From positions 28,033 through 92,032 of the forward strand of contig CAYRKX010000001.1 in the NCBI GenBank assembly GCA_964425185.1: a stretch of 64,000 nucleotides of DNA, in the 5' to 3' direction. Origin of the DNA: RUG420 sp964425185. GTDB taxonomy: Bacteria; Bacillota; Clostridia; Oscillospirales; Acutalibacteraceae. A program made the translations under genes and the position numbers. The notes below the pieces were generated by a model. The model was not told where the DNA came from and did no database searches. It was given only the letters and a program-made list of their open reading frames with translations. The stretch's first letter is position 1; each line of letters opens with the position of its first letter. Below are positions 25,625 through 34,844 of this stretch, in pieces.

Positions 25625-27215
25625 CCGGTATGGTCCTTTCTGCGGTTGTCTCGGTCTCCAGTCCACCCAGAAAACGTTCCAGATAGACTTCAAACCCTTT
25701 GACATCATTCTCGTCCGGTTCAACAGTAGCCGATTTACAATTGCGAAATACTGCGTGGTCCAGATAATCGGCAAGATCTTTGCCTTTTCCCTCAACCAGA
25801 TACCGGGCCAGAATGGACATTCCCCAGGCTCCGCCCTCTGCTGCGGTCTCCATCACCGTGACCGGTGTATCGAGAGCCGCGGCCAGAAAATTCTGTCCGA
25901 TGCCTTCCTGCTTGAAATAGCCGCCATGACCGGTAATTTGTTTGGGTTTTACACCTTCTGCGCGAAGCACATCAAACCCGGTTTTCAGTGCAGCAAGGCA
26001 GGAATAGAGCTGGGCCCGCATAAAGTTCGGCAGGTCCATTCTCGAGTTGATGGTTCGAATGAACATGGGCCGTCCGCCGCCAGAGTCGAGAACCGGCTCT
26101 CCAGACAGCAGGTTGTAAGAGAGAAGTCCGCCGCAGTCGGCATCGCCGTCCAGCGCCGCGGAAAACAGAGTATGATAGACTTCCCCTTCATCGATCTCGA
26201 CACCCATGCGTCTGCCGAATTCTGTAAACAGCGAAACCCAGGCATTAACTTCTGAGGTGCAGTTATTGCAGTGAACCATGGCAACCGGTGCCCCCGACGG
26301 AGTCGTTACCATGTCAATAATCTTGTATGCTCTTGACAGCTCCTGCTCTAAAACCAGCATGCCGAAAATAGACGTACCCGCGGAGACATTACCTGTACCT
26401 GGACGAACACTGTTCGTTGCGACCATTCCCGTACCTGCATCGCCTTCCGGTGGTGCAAACGGAATACCAGGAAGCAGATCGCCCTCGGGGTCCAGAAGTT
26501 TTGCCCCCGCCTGGGTGAGAGACCCCGCATGCTCTCCGGCCCTCAGGACTTTAGGCATAAGGTCATAGATTGACCAGGCGTACTGCTTAATGGATATGAG
26601 TTCGGCAAACTGGCCAAACATACGGGCGTCGTAGTTGCCCGCTGCGGAATCAATAGGGAACATTCCGCTGGCATCGCCAATGCCGAGGACTTTTTTCCCG
26701 GTCAGGAGATAGTGTACATAGCCTGAAAGTGTCGTAAGGAACGCAATGTCCGGTACATGTGTCTCCTTGTTCAGAATGGCCTGATACAGATGGGCTACAC
26801 TCCACCGCTGCGGGATGTTGACCCCAAACAGGTTGGAGAGCTCTTCCGCTGCGGGACCGGTCGTCGTATTGCGCCAGGTGCGAAACGGCACGAGCATTTC
26901 GTCGTTCTTATCCAGGGCGATGTAGCCGTGCATCATGGCAGAAATGCCGATTGCCGCAATGTTTTTCAGCGTCACGCCGTACTTTTTCTGGACATCGGCC
27001 TTCAGGGAAGCGTAACACTTCTGAAGGCCCTGAATAATATCATCGTTGGAATAGGTCCAGTATCCGTTCTCGTAACGGTTCTCCCAGGAGTGCGATCCCT
27101 GAGCAATGACAGCATGACCGCTGTCTGTCAGGACCGCCTTAATCCGGGTAGATCCGAATTCGAGGCCGAGAACTGCCTTCCCCTTTTCGATGGTCTCTGT
27201 GGGAGTCAGTTTCAA
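25614..27215 (-). CDS. araB: L-ribulokinase, FGGY family
   Basis: This FGGY-family kinase (533 residues) phosphorylates L-ribulose. The N-terminal ATPase motif is VLGLEFGSTRIKAVL; SAMMHGYIALD and WRNTTTG form the sugar site; APPEGDAGTGMVATNS and GHGGYFKQEGIGQNFLAAAL form the second nucleotide lobe. It belongs to the ribulokinase branch found with clostridial araA rather than the E. coli AraB branch. The start is TTG 27215, overlapping the araA stop (TTGA), with GAGGTG upstream. Position between araA and araD supports the assignment. Confidence 0.88.
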   Translation of the reverse strand: MKLTPTETIEKGKAVLGLEFGSTRIKAVLTDSGHAVIAQGSHSWENRYENGYWTYSNDDIIQGLQKCYASLKADVQKKYGVTLKNIAAIGISAMMHGYIALDKNDEMLVPFRTWRNTTTGPAAEELSNLFGVNIPQRWSVAHLYQAILNKETHVPDIAFLTTLSGYVHYLLTGKKVLGIGDASGMFPIDSAAGNYDARMFGQFAELISIKQYAWSIYDLMPKVLRAGEHAGSLTQAGAKLLDPEGDLLPGIPFAPPEGDAGTGMVATNSVRPGTGNVSAGTSIFGMLVLEQELSRAYKIIDMVTTPSGAPVAMVHCNNCTSEVNAWVSLFTEFGRRMGVEIDEGEVYHTLFSAALDGDADCGGLLSYNLLSGEPVLDSGGGRPMFIRTINSRMDLPNFMRAQLYSCLAALKTGFDVLRAEGVKPKQITGHGGYFKQEGIGQNFLAAALDTPVTVMETAAEGGAWGMSILARYLVEGKGKDLADYLDHAVFRNCKSATVEPDENDVKGFEVYLERFLGGLETETTAERTIPDVE

Positions 27216-28708
27216 CGGTAATACACCTCATTCCAGCGGAGCTCTTTCTTGAGTTCCGGAAGTCTTGTGTTCTCGTCGATGACAATACTCTCAATACCCA
27301 TCTGGTCGGCCCACTCTACCATCTGTTCTGCAGTAAGGTCGTAAGTGAAAACAGTGTGGTGAGCACCACCGGCAAGGATCCAGGCAGCAGCACCGGTCTT
27401 GAGGCCTGGATGCGGAGTCCAGAAAGCAGTCGCTACCGGAAGGTTCGGCATGGGTTTCTCTGTCTTTTTGACATCAACCTTGTTAATAATGAGGCGGAAA
27501 CGGGTGCCAAGGTCAATCAGAGACATGGCAATTCCCGAACCCTTCTTGGCAGTAAAGACCAGACGAGCCGGGTCCTCGCGGTTGCCCATGGACAGAGGCT
27601 TCTCCCGCACTGCCGGTTTTCCATCGGCGATGGACGGGCAGACCTCAAGCATATGGGCTTCCAGAATTCCCTCTTTGCCCTTGACGAAATTATAGGTGTA
27701 ATCCTCCATAAATGAGGAACCCTTGGCGTCGGGATTTGACTGAGTCATGATCTTGACGAGGCGGAGCAGACCGGCGGTTTTCCAGTCTCCCTCAGCACCG
27801 AAGCCGTAGCCCTGCTGCATCAGTCGCTGAATGGCCAGTCCGGGAAGCTGTTTCAGGCCGCCCAGGCTGTCGAAATGGGTAACGACGGCGTTGTATCCGC
27901 GCTCATCGAGGAACCGCTTCATGCCGATTTCAATCTGGGCCTGGACCCGGAGGTGCTGCAGGAACTCGTTCTCGTCTCTCCCCTCCAGCATAAAGTCATA
28001 CCGTTTCCGGTATTCTTCCATAAGTATATCGGTGTCGGCATCCGAAACAGCATCTACATACTCTACGAGATCGTTGACATTGTAGCCGTCAACTTCCCAG
28101 CCGAACTTCATCTGTGCTTCAACCTTGTCGCCTTCGGTAACAGCAACATTGTTCATATTGTCTGCAAAACGGCAGATCCGAATGTGAGAGGACTCTACAG
28201 CGCCCACTGCGGCAGCCATCCACTCAGCAATCTCCTTCTGTGCCCGAAAATCCTGCCAGTGTCCGACCACAATTTTCCGTTCAATACCCATGCGGGTCAC
28301 CATATGGCCGAATTCCCGGTCGCCATGTGCGGACTGGTTCTCATTCATGAAATCCATGTCAATGGTATCGTAGGGGATTTCTTCGTTGAACTGGGTATGC
28401 AAGTGAAGGAGCGGTTTACGCAGTTCTTTCAGTCCGAGAATCCAGGATTTTGCCGGAGAAAACGTATGCATCCAAGTGATGACGCCGGCGCAGTTCGGGT
28501 CGTTATTGGCATCGTTAAAGGTCTGGCGGATAGTTTCATTGGTAATAAGTGTCGGTTTCCAGACCAGCTTATAGGGAAGTTCGCCCTCGTTGTTCAATCC
28601 TTCTACAATGCGCTTGGAGTGTTCGGCAACATGGTCCAGTGTCTCCTGGCCGTAAAGGTCCTGCGATCCGGTGCAGAACCAGAATTCGTAATTACGTTTC
28701 GTATGCAT
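27212..28708 (-). CDS. araA: L-arabinose isomerase
   Basis: AraA (498 residues) interconverts L-arabinose and L-ribulose. The N-terminus YEFWFCTGSQDLYG, the active-site segments HTFSPAKSWI and HTQFNEEIP, GFGAEGDWKTAGLLR with a catalytic glutamate, and LAGGAHHTVFT near the C-terminus with a metal histidine are all family features. The length is standard. AGGAGG lies well placed above ATG. It is the first ara gene. No arabinose transporter or arabinosidase is in the window. A strong terminator-like hairpin lies only 29 bases before the start codon. Confidence 0.96.
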   Translation of the reverse strand: MHTKRNYEFWFCTGSQDLYGQETLDHVAEHSKRIVEGLNNEGELPYKLVWKPTLITNETIRQTFNDANNDPNCAGVITWMHTFSPAKSWILGLKELRKPLLHLHTQFNEEIPYDTIDMDFMNENQSAHGDREFGHMVTRMGIERKIVVGHWQDFRAQKEIAEWMAAAVGAVESSHIRICRFADNMNNVAVTEGDKVEAQMKFGWEVDGYNVNDLVEYVDAVSDADTDILMEEYRKRYDFMLEGRDENEFLQHLRVQAQIEIGMKRFLDERGYNAVVTHFDSLGGLKQLPGLAIQRLMQQGYGFGAEGDWKTAGLLRLVKIMTQSNPDAKGSSFMEDYTYNFVKGKEGILEAHMLEVCPSIADGKPAVREKPLSMGNREDPARLVFTAKKGSGIAMSLIDLGTRFRLIINKVDVKKTEKPMPNLPVATAFWTPHPGLKTGAAAWILAGGAHHTVFTYDLTAEQMVEWADQMGIESIVIDENTRLPELKKELRWNEVYYR

Positions 28709-28732
28709 GGTTATCCTCCTTCAAAGAAACGG

Positions 28733-28778
28733 CAAAAAGCCCGTGTTTTGTCACTTCCAATGTAACAAAACACGGGCT
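28733..28778 (-). terminator. Strong terminator between polC and araA (possible ara attenuator)
   Basis: The 17-bp stem (28738-28754 with 28762-28778, loop of 7) contains GCCCGTGTTTTGT and ends in T5 on the minus strand. One pair is G-U only in the leftward transcript and a mismatch in the other, so it serves leftward RNA. It ends just before the araA ribosome site. Confidence 0.85.
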
Positions 28779-28846
28779 TCGAAAGAATCTCTTATACCGA
28801 CTGTTATTTACCAAAGTAACGTAATCCGACTTAGGCTTTTTTCTTC

Positions 28847-31800
28847 TTACAGGTCAAACAGACTCATCTGTGAGGACTCCGGAATTCCTGCCAGTGCTCC
28901 CAGTTCATCCAGAGAGGAGATCACCGCACTGGAGACACCGGCACGGCGCTGAATATCTTCCCGGGAAATATACGGGCCTTCACCGTCATCTCTGGCCGCT
29001 TCCAGAGCCTTGGCTGCTGTCGTGCCGAGTCCGGAAATGGAAGAAAATGCCAGACGAATCTTCTTTTTGCCGTTTTCTTCCTCAATGGTAAAGACAGTAC
29101 CTTTGGACTTGTAGAGGTCAACCGGCAGGAATTCAATGTGGCGGGCCAGCATCTCCTGAATTACATGGAGACCGGTCTCTTCGTTCTTTTCCGTTGCGGA
29201 GGCGTCACGGCCTTTTTCGTGGATTTCCTTCCGACGGGCCTTGACATAGTCCATACCGCCGAGAATAGCCTGCGCACTCAGGTCCTCGCCACGGACAGTC
29301 AGGAAAGTAGCATAGTACTCTTCCGGATAGTAAAGCTTAAAGTAGCACAGACGAAGTGCTGCAGAAACGTACGCCGCCGCATGGGCCTTCGGGAACATGT
29401 ACTTGATTTTGAAGCAGGAATCAATATACCACTGCGGGACATTGCAGGCTTTCATGGCATTGATATGCTCTTCTGTGAGAAGCCGGGTAGCGTTACCTTT
29501 TCGAACAATCTCCATGATTTTGAAAGCCATGTCCGGCTCCAGTCCATAGTGGATAAGGCCGGTCATGATATTGTCTCGGGTTCCGATAACTTCGGAAATG
29601 GTACAGGTTCCATTGTGAATGAGTTCCTGTGCGTTGCCGAGCCATACGTCAGTGCCATGGGACAGACCGGAAATCTGGAGCAGGTCGGAGAAGTTCTTTG
29701 GCTTACACTCAACCAGCATGCCAATGACGAAATTGGTTCCCATCTCCGGGATAGACAGCGTGCCGGTCGGGCAGTCTATGTCTTCAGCGGTAACGCCAAG
29801 AGGTTCCGGTGACGTAAACAGTTTATACAGGCTGCGGTCAGTCAGGTCAATGTCCATGACGTTCTTTACCGGAGTCATACGCTCCAGATAGTGAAACATG
29901 GTCGGAACATCGTGTCCGAGGTTATCCAGTTTCAGGATGGTATCATGCAGGAAATGGAAGTCGAAGTGAGTCGTCTTCATGCCCTTGTCCGGGTCGTCAG
30001 ACGGGTACTGGACCGGTGTGAAGTCCGTAACGTCATAGGCATTTGGTACAACAACCATTCCGCCTGGATGCTGACCGGTTGTCCGTTTGACGCCGGCGCA
30101 GCCCTGTGACAGGCGGTTAATTTCTGCCGTATTGTAGTTGAGGCCTTTTTCCTCAATATATTTTTTTACATAACCGTAGGCGGTCTTATCCGCTACCGTG
30201 GCAACAGTACCGGCTTTGAATACGTGGTCCTCACCGAAGAGCTCAACCGTGTACAGATGAGCTTTTCTCTGATATTCTCCGGCAAAGTTCAGATCGATAT
30301 CAGGCGATTTATCGCCGTGGAATCCAAGGAAGGTTTCGAACGGGATATCGTGACCGTCACGCCACATCATTTCGCCGCACTCCGGGCAGGCTTTCGGCTC
30401 CAGGTCATAACCGGAGCCAACTTCACCGTGCATAAAGAATTCGGTGTGATGACACTTCGGATTTGTGCAGCGGTAATGCGGAACCAGAGGGTTAACCTCA
30501 GAAATTCCCGCCATGTGTGCAACGAAGGACGATCCTACAGATCCTCGGGAACCGACGTGGTATCCATGCTCCTCAGAGTTGGCTACCAGTTTCTGGGCAA
30601 TCATATACAGAACGGCAAATCCGTTCTTAATAATGGAGTTGAGCTCTTTGGACAGACGGTCGGAAACATATTTCGGAACCTCGTTGTTGTTCTTCGGGTC
30701 GCCGTACATTTCCTTTGCTTTATTCCAGCAGATGGTCTGCAGCTGTTCCTCCGATCCCTCAATGGACGGCGGGAATGAGCCGTTTGGTACCGGCTGAATA
30801 CGTTCAACCATGTCTGCAATCTTATTGGGGTTGGTAATAACAACATCTCTGGCGCGGTCACCGAGATAGCTGAACTCCTCCATCATCTCTGTAGTCGTAT
30901 GAAGATACAGCGGCGGCTGCTTGTCGGCGTCGCGGAATCCCTGGCCCGCCATGATGATGGCCCTGTACTGAGCGTCCTCCGGGTCAATAAAATGTACATC
31001 GCACGTGGCGACGGTCATTTTGCCCGCCTTGTCCGCCAGCTCCAGGATCTTCCGGTTGACATCGTAGAGGTCTTCCACGCTCTTAAACCGTGCCGGACGG
31101 GACTCCCACTCTTTGGTGACTTTGTTCTTCACCATGTATGGACGGAGCAGGAAAGCGTTGTTGCCCCAAGGCTGAATTTCCATGTAGTCGTAGAAGTCGA
31201 CAATTTCCTGAATTCGCTCTTCACTGGCCCCGTTGATGATGGCGCGATACAACTCGCCTGCCTGACACGCCGTACCAACCAGCAGACCTTCGCGGTGCTT
31301 GGCGAGATCAGATTTCAGCGTCAGCGGCTTTTTATAGAAATGATCCGTGTGGGCACGGGACACCAGCCCATACAGATTTTTCAGACCGACATTGTTGAGG
31401 ACCAGGATAATCTGATGGTAAGTAAAGGTCTCCTTTTTCCGAAGACTCTCCTTAATATCCTCCCACTCAGTTGGTGCGCCCTCTACCATGTCGTCATAGA
31501 CATACGACTCAACACCGTAAATGACTTTAATTCCTGTTTTACAGGAAGCCTTGAAGGCAGATGGATAGCCCTGCAGAACTCCATGGTCGGTAATGGCAAC
31601 GGCGCGGTGCCCCCACTCTGCGGCCCGGGTAACCAGCTCGCCGGAGTCGGTCATAGCATCCATCATGGACATATTACTATGCATGTGGAGCTCAACGCGT
31701 TTTTCGCCTTCCCAGGTATCCATTCTCGGAATTTTCTTGACCGTGGCGATTGAGCCGTTACGTCCCAGATCGATAACATATTCATGGCGGTAGCTGTCAT

Positions 31801-32731
31801 TCTGTACGGTTCCCCGAACCATGACAGTAATACCGTTTTTCAGCTTCTTGCAGAGGTCTCCAACTTCGTTGTTACGACCGAACAGTTTGACAGTATAGGA
31901 ATAGGTGTAATCCGTAATGTCAAACGTAATAATCTTGCTGCGCTGGTCCCGGGTGTCGCGGATGTCGAGATCGAAGAGGTCACCCCAGACGGAGACTTCC
32001 CCATCATCAAAATGGACATCTTTAATGGGCTTGGGCCGTTTGTGGATTCCTTTACCGTAGATGACTTTAGCTGTTTCCAGATACAGCGGGAGACCCGGAA
32101 TAATTTTATGCGGGCGGCTGGCCTGCTCCTCTTCCACTTTTTCCTGCTTTTCGTTGGCAACAGCCTCATCGGCTTTTTTCTGGATGTTCTTGATGGTATC
32201 GGAATTGGCATCCATATTCAGGACACCGTCAAATGCGACATGGAATTTTTCGCCGTAGCGCTCCTGAATAATCTTCTCCAGAGCCTTGTCGGCTTTGACA
32301 TTCTTGAGGATTTCGCCTCCACCATGGGTCAGATGAATGGTCAACGTGTTGCCATTCTGTTCCCAGGTGCTGCCGAGCAGAAATCCATTCGAAGCCGGAA
32401 CCTTTCGCTTCAGCTCCTCCAGAATGGATGGCATATCCTGAAGAGTAAACTGCTGGGCACTGTTGTCCTCAGTCTGCTCCGGCTCACCATCTTTCTGGGG
32501 AACTTCGACTTCCGCGCGGATGCTGTGGAGAACATAGGCACTTTTCAGCATGCTCTCAAATTCCACCAGTTCGTCCTCGGGGATGGACTGGGAAGAACGA
32601 AGCCGAACCGTCATGGCTCTCCGCTCCGGGCTGAGAGAGATTCCGACAATTTCGGCTTCCATTAATGCCTGAGAAAACACTCGATCCTCAGGGAATGTAA
32701 ATACGTCCGCGATCTTTTTCAATTCCGACAA
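28847..32731 (-). CDS. polC: DNA polymerase III alpha subunit PolC, lacking the inserted exonuclease domain
   Basis: This is the replicative polymerase of low-GC Gram-positives, 1294 residues against about 1440 in Bacillus subtilis. Order: N-terminal domain, OB fold (about 225-335), PHP domain starting RVELHMHSNMSMMDA (near 345), polymerase with HYRCTNPKCHH...CPECG zinc site (near 750), GSRGSVGSS and catalytic PDIDLNF (near 810), then SQMSLFDL, a clamp-binding-like C-terminus. PHP ligands appear intact: HMH, TDHG, YGVES, YHQI, TACQAGE, CDVHF. The 3'-5' exonuclease normally inserted between the YGVES strand and the YHQI strand is absent; about 25 residues bridge the gap. TTG start with AAAGG inside the ispG end; last gene of dxr-rseP-ispG-polC. 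Confidence 0.95.
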   Translation of the reverse strand: MSELKKIADVFTFPEDRVFSQALMEAEIVGISLSPERRAMTVRLRSSQSIPEDELVEFESMLKSAYVLHSIRAEVEVPQKDGEPEQTEDNSAQQFTLQDMPSILEELKRKVPASNGFLLGSTWEQNGNTLTIHLTHGGGEILKNVKADKALEKIIQERYGEKFHVAFDGVLNMDANSDTIKNIQKKADEAVANEKQEKVEEEQASRPHKIIPGLPLYLETAKVIYGKGIHKRPKPIKDVHFDDGEVSVWGDLFDLDIRDTRDQRSKIITFDITDYTYSYTVKLFGRNNEVGDLCKKLKNGITVMVRGTVQNDSYRHEYVIDLGRNGSIATVKKIPRMDTWEGEKRVELHMHSNMSMMDAMTDSGELVTRAAEWGHRAVAITDHGVLQGYPSAFKASCKTGIKVIYGVESYVYDDMVEGAPTEWEDIKESLRKKETFTYHQIILVLNNVGLKNLYGLVSRAHTDHFYKKPLTLKSDLAKHREGLLVGTACQAGELYRAIINGASEERIQEIVDFYDYMEIQPWGNNAFLLRPYMVKNKVTKEWESRPARFKSVEDLYDVNRKILELADKAGKMTVATCDVHFIDPEDAQYRAIIMAGQGFRDADKQPPLYLHTTTEMMEEFSYLGDRARDVVITNPNKIADMVERIQPVPNGSFPPSIEGSEEQLQTICWNKAKEMYGDPKNNNEVPKYVSDRLSKELNSIIKNGFAVLYMIAQKLVANSEEHGYHVGSRGSVGSSFVAHMAGISEVNPLVPHYRCTNPKCHHTEFFMHGEVGSGYDLEPKACPECGEMMWRDGHDIPFETFLGFHGDKSPDIDLNFAGEYQRKAHLYTVELFGEDHVFKAGTVATVADKTAYGYVKKYIEEKGLNYNTAEINRLSQGCAGVKRTTGQHPGGMVVVPNAYDVTDFTPVQYPSDDPDKGMKTTHFDFHFLHDTILKLDNLGHDVPTMFHYLERMTPVKNVMDIDLTDRSLYKLFTSPEPLGVTAEDIDCPTGTLSIPEMGTNFVIGMLVECKPKNFSDLLQISGLSHGTDVWLGNAQELIHNGTCTISEVIGTRDNIMTGLIHYGLEPDMAFKIMEIVRKGNATRLLTEEHINAMKACNVPQWYIDSCFKIKYMFPKAHAAAYVSAALRLCYFKLYYPEEYYATFLTVRGEDLSAQAILGGMDYVKARRKEIHEKGRDASATEKNEETGLHVIQEMLARHIEFLPVDLYKSKGTVFTIEEENGKKKIRLAFSSISGLGTTAAKALEAARDDGEGPYISREDIQRRAGVSSAVISSLDELGALAGIPESSQMSLFDL

Positions 32732-32735
32732 TGGA

Positions 32736-33788
32736 TTACAACCTTTCTATCTCATGGAAGAGCTCATCAACGAGCTGGTCTTCCGGAACTTTGCGAATGA
32801 CCTCACCTTTCTTGAAGATGAGTCCCTGCCCTTTGCCTCCGGCAATTCCGATGTCGGCATTCCGTGCTTCGCCAGGTCCGTTGACGGGACATCCCATAAC
32901 AGCAACCCGGATGGGCTTATGGACATTCTTAAGGCGCTCTTCAACCTCGTTGGCAATTTTAATGAGGTCGATCTGGGTTCTGCCGCAGGTAGGGCAGGAC
33001 ACAAGCTGCGGCTCGTCCGGTACCAGGTCCAGGGCACGGAGAATGTTCCGGGCAGCATCAATTTCCTTGACCGGGTCATCGGTCAGAGAGACACGGATGG
33101 TGTCGCCAATACCGTCAGCCAGCAGAGAGCCAATGCCAATGGCCGACTTAATACTTCCCAGCTTAGCCGTACCAGCCTCGGTTACGCCGAGGTGCAGTGG
33201 ATAGTCACAGCGTTTGGCGGCAAGACGATAGCAGGCAATCATGGTGCGGATGTCTGAAGATTTAATAGAGATGACAATGTCGTGGAAATCTACGTCTTCC
33301 AGAACTTTGACATTGTTCAGCGCACTCTCCACCATAGCTTCCGGTGTTGGGCCGCCATATTTCTGAAGCAGTTCCGGTTCTACAGAGCCGGAGTTGACAC
33401 CTACACGAATCGGAACATGCTTTTCTTTACATTTGTCTGCTACTTCACGGACTTTGTCCGGTCCGCCAATGTAGCGCGGATTAATACGGATTTTATCGAC
33501 CCCGGCGTCGAGGGACTGCAGAGCCAGAAGATAGTTCATCTGGATGTCCGCAACGATGGGGACTTTAATATACTTTTTCAGTGCACGGATGGTCTCAATA
33601 TCCTGCGGGTGTGTAACGGAAAGTCGGATTAACTGACATCCTGCCGCGGAAAGTTCCCGTGCCTGTTTGATATTCGCCGGTATATCGCCCTGTGGTGCGT
33701 TCAGCATGGACTGGACCACAATAGGTGCATCGCCCCCGATGAAGAGGTTTTCACCGACCTGAACTTTTCTGGATTTGCGTCTTTCCAT
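32736..33788 (-). CDS. ispG: 4-hydroxy-3-methylbut-2-enyl diphosphate synthase
   Basis: IspG (GcpE; 350 residues) performs the penultimate step of the MEP isoprenoid pathway. The TIM barrel starts with the MEcPP-binding region QSMLNAPQGDI, and the 4Fe-4S cysteines are SCPTCGRTQ (about 262-265) plus MGCPVNGPGEA. The length matches the short bacterial form. AGGAGGG precedes ATG. It lies 12 bases after rseP and its last codons carry the polC ribosome site, so translation of the two is linked. Confidence 0.96.
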   Translation of the reverse strand: MERRKSRKVQVGENLFIGGDAPIVVQSMLNAPQGDIPANIKQARELSAAGCQLIRLSVTHPQDIETIRALKKYIKVPIVADIQMNYLLALQSLDAGVDKIRINPRYIGGPDKVREVADKCKEKHVPIRVGVNSGSVEPELLQKYGGPTPEAMVESALNNVKVLEDVDFHDIVISIKSSDIRTMIACYRLAAKRCDYPLHLGVTEAGTAKLGSIKSAIGIGSLLADGIGDTIRVSLTDDPVKEIDAARNILRALDLVPDEPQLVSCPTCGRTQIDLIKIANEVEERLKNVHKPIRVAVMGCPVNGPGEARNADIGIAGGKGQGLIFKKGEVIRKVPEDQLVDELFHEIERL

Positions 33789-33800
33789 AGGAGTCCCTCC

Positions 33801-34844
33801 TCAGGTTAATTTTGCGATATCGCTGATGGTAACTACGACCATCAGGCCGAGCAAAAAGATCATACCCAATGTGTTGATGGCACCCTGGACCCGCTCCGAG
33901 ACCGGTTTACGCCGAATGCCCTCCAGAATAATGAAGAAGAACTGGCCGCCGTCGAGTGCGGGGAAGGGAATTAAGTTGAAAACGCCGACGTTGATGGCGA
34001 GAAGCGCCCACAGTTCAAGCAGGAAATACCAGCTGGAGGCATGAAATGCCTGCTTCGTCGTGTCTGACATAATGCTGATAGTTCCAATAGGCCCGGAGAG
34101 GTCTTTTACACTGTACTGCCCCTGGATGAGTTTCACCAGGCTGTCCCATACCAGCCGTGCCATGGAGGCAGAGTCAAGCCATGCGTATTTGGATACTGTT
34201 GCGAAGTTCGGCTTAACGCCCTGAACCCGGAAGTCGTACCCGGTTGAGGCGGAAGGCCGCTTGTAGTCGGAGAGAACAACCTTCTCTCCATTTCGTTTCA
34301 CACCGAGATTCACCACACCATCGTGGTCAGAGGCGATGTAGTAATTTGCCTCCAGAGCAGTAAAAATTCGGTGGTTGTCAACTGAGACAATCTTGTCCCC
34401 GGGGCGTAAGCCCTGTACCTCGGAAGTAGAACCTTTCGCAACGATCTTCACAACTGGTGTGGCAATTAGTGTCTCAGTACTCAGTAATATAGTTATAATA
34501 AGCACGCCGGTCAAGAGGTTTACCGTTGCTCCGGCGAGAATGATAAAGCCCTTCTGCCAGGGTGGTTTGTTGCGGAATGCCCGTGGGTCGTCACTATCCT
34601 CATTCTCCCCTTCCATGGCAACATAGCCGCCGATGGGAAGTAAGCGAAGGGTATACTTGGTCTCCGGCCCCTGGCGCTGCAGGAGCTTGGGTCCCATGCC
34701 GATGGAAAACTCATTGACACGGACATGGAAGAGTTTGGCCATAGTAAAATGGCCGGCCTCATGGGTCATAATTAAAATGCCAAAAAAGAGAAGGGCCACT
34801 AAAACAGGCCAGATATTCCCCCAGGCATGTGCTAATCCTGTCAT
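33801..34844 (-). CDS. rseP: Site-2 intramembrane metalloprotease RseP
   Basis: This 347-residue membrane zinc protease cleaves anti-sigma factors and signal peptide remnants within the membrane. The zinc site is MTHEAGHFTMAK (HExxH) in helix 1; one PDZ domain follows (about 125-210; GLRPGDKIVSVD); the third ligand region is FNLIPFPALDGGQ. Four membrane helices are visible. ATG overlaps the dxr stop as ATGA. A degenerate RsiV-type anti-sigma gene, a class of RseP/RasP substrate, lies at 61.6 kb. Confidence 0.93.
   Translation of the reverse strand: MTGLAHAWGNIWPVLVALLFFGILIMTHEAGHFTMAKLFHVRVNEFSIGMGPKLLQRQGPETKYTLRLLPIGGYVAMEGENEDSDDPRAFRNKPPWQKGFIILAGATVNLLTGVLIITILLSTETLIATPVVKIVAKGSTSEVQGLRPGDKIVSVDNHRIFTALEANYYIASDHDGVVNLGVKRNGEKVVLSDYKRPSASTGYDFRVQGVKPNFATVSKYAWLDSASMARLVWDSLVKLIQGQYSVKDLSGPIGTISIMSDTTKQAFHASSWYFLLELWALLAINVGVFNLIPFPALDGGQFFFIILEGIRRKPVSERVQGAINTLGMIFLLGLMVVVTISDIAKLT

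Noticed and set aside
28738..28778. Inverted repeat before araA considered as an AraR/AraC operator
   Set aside because: The long near-perfect stem ends in T5 and pairs best only in the leftward transcript, which fits a terminator; it does not match the known AraR box.
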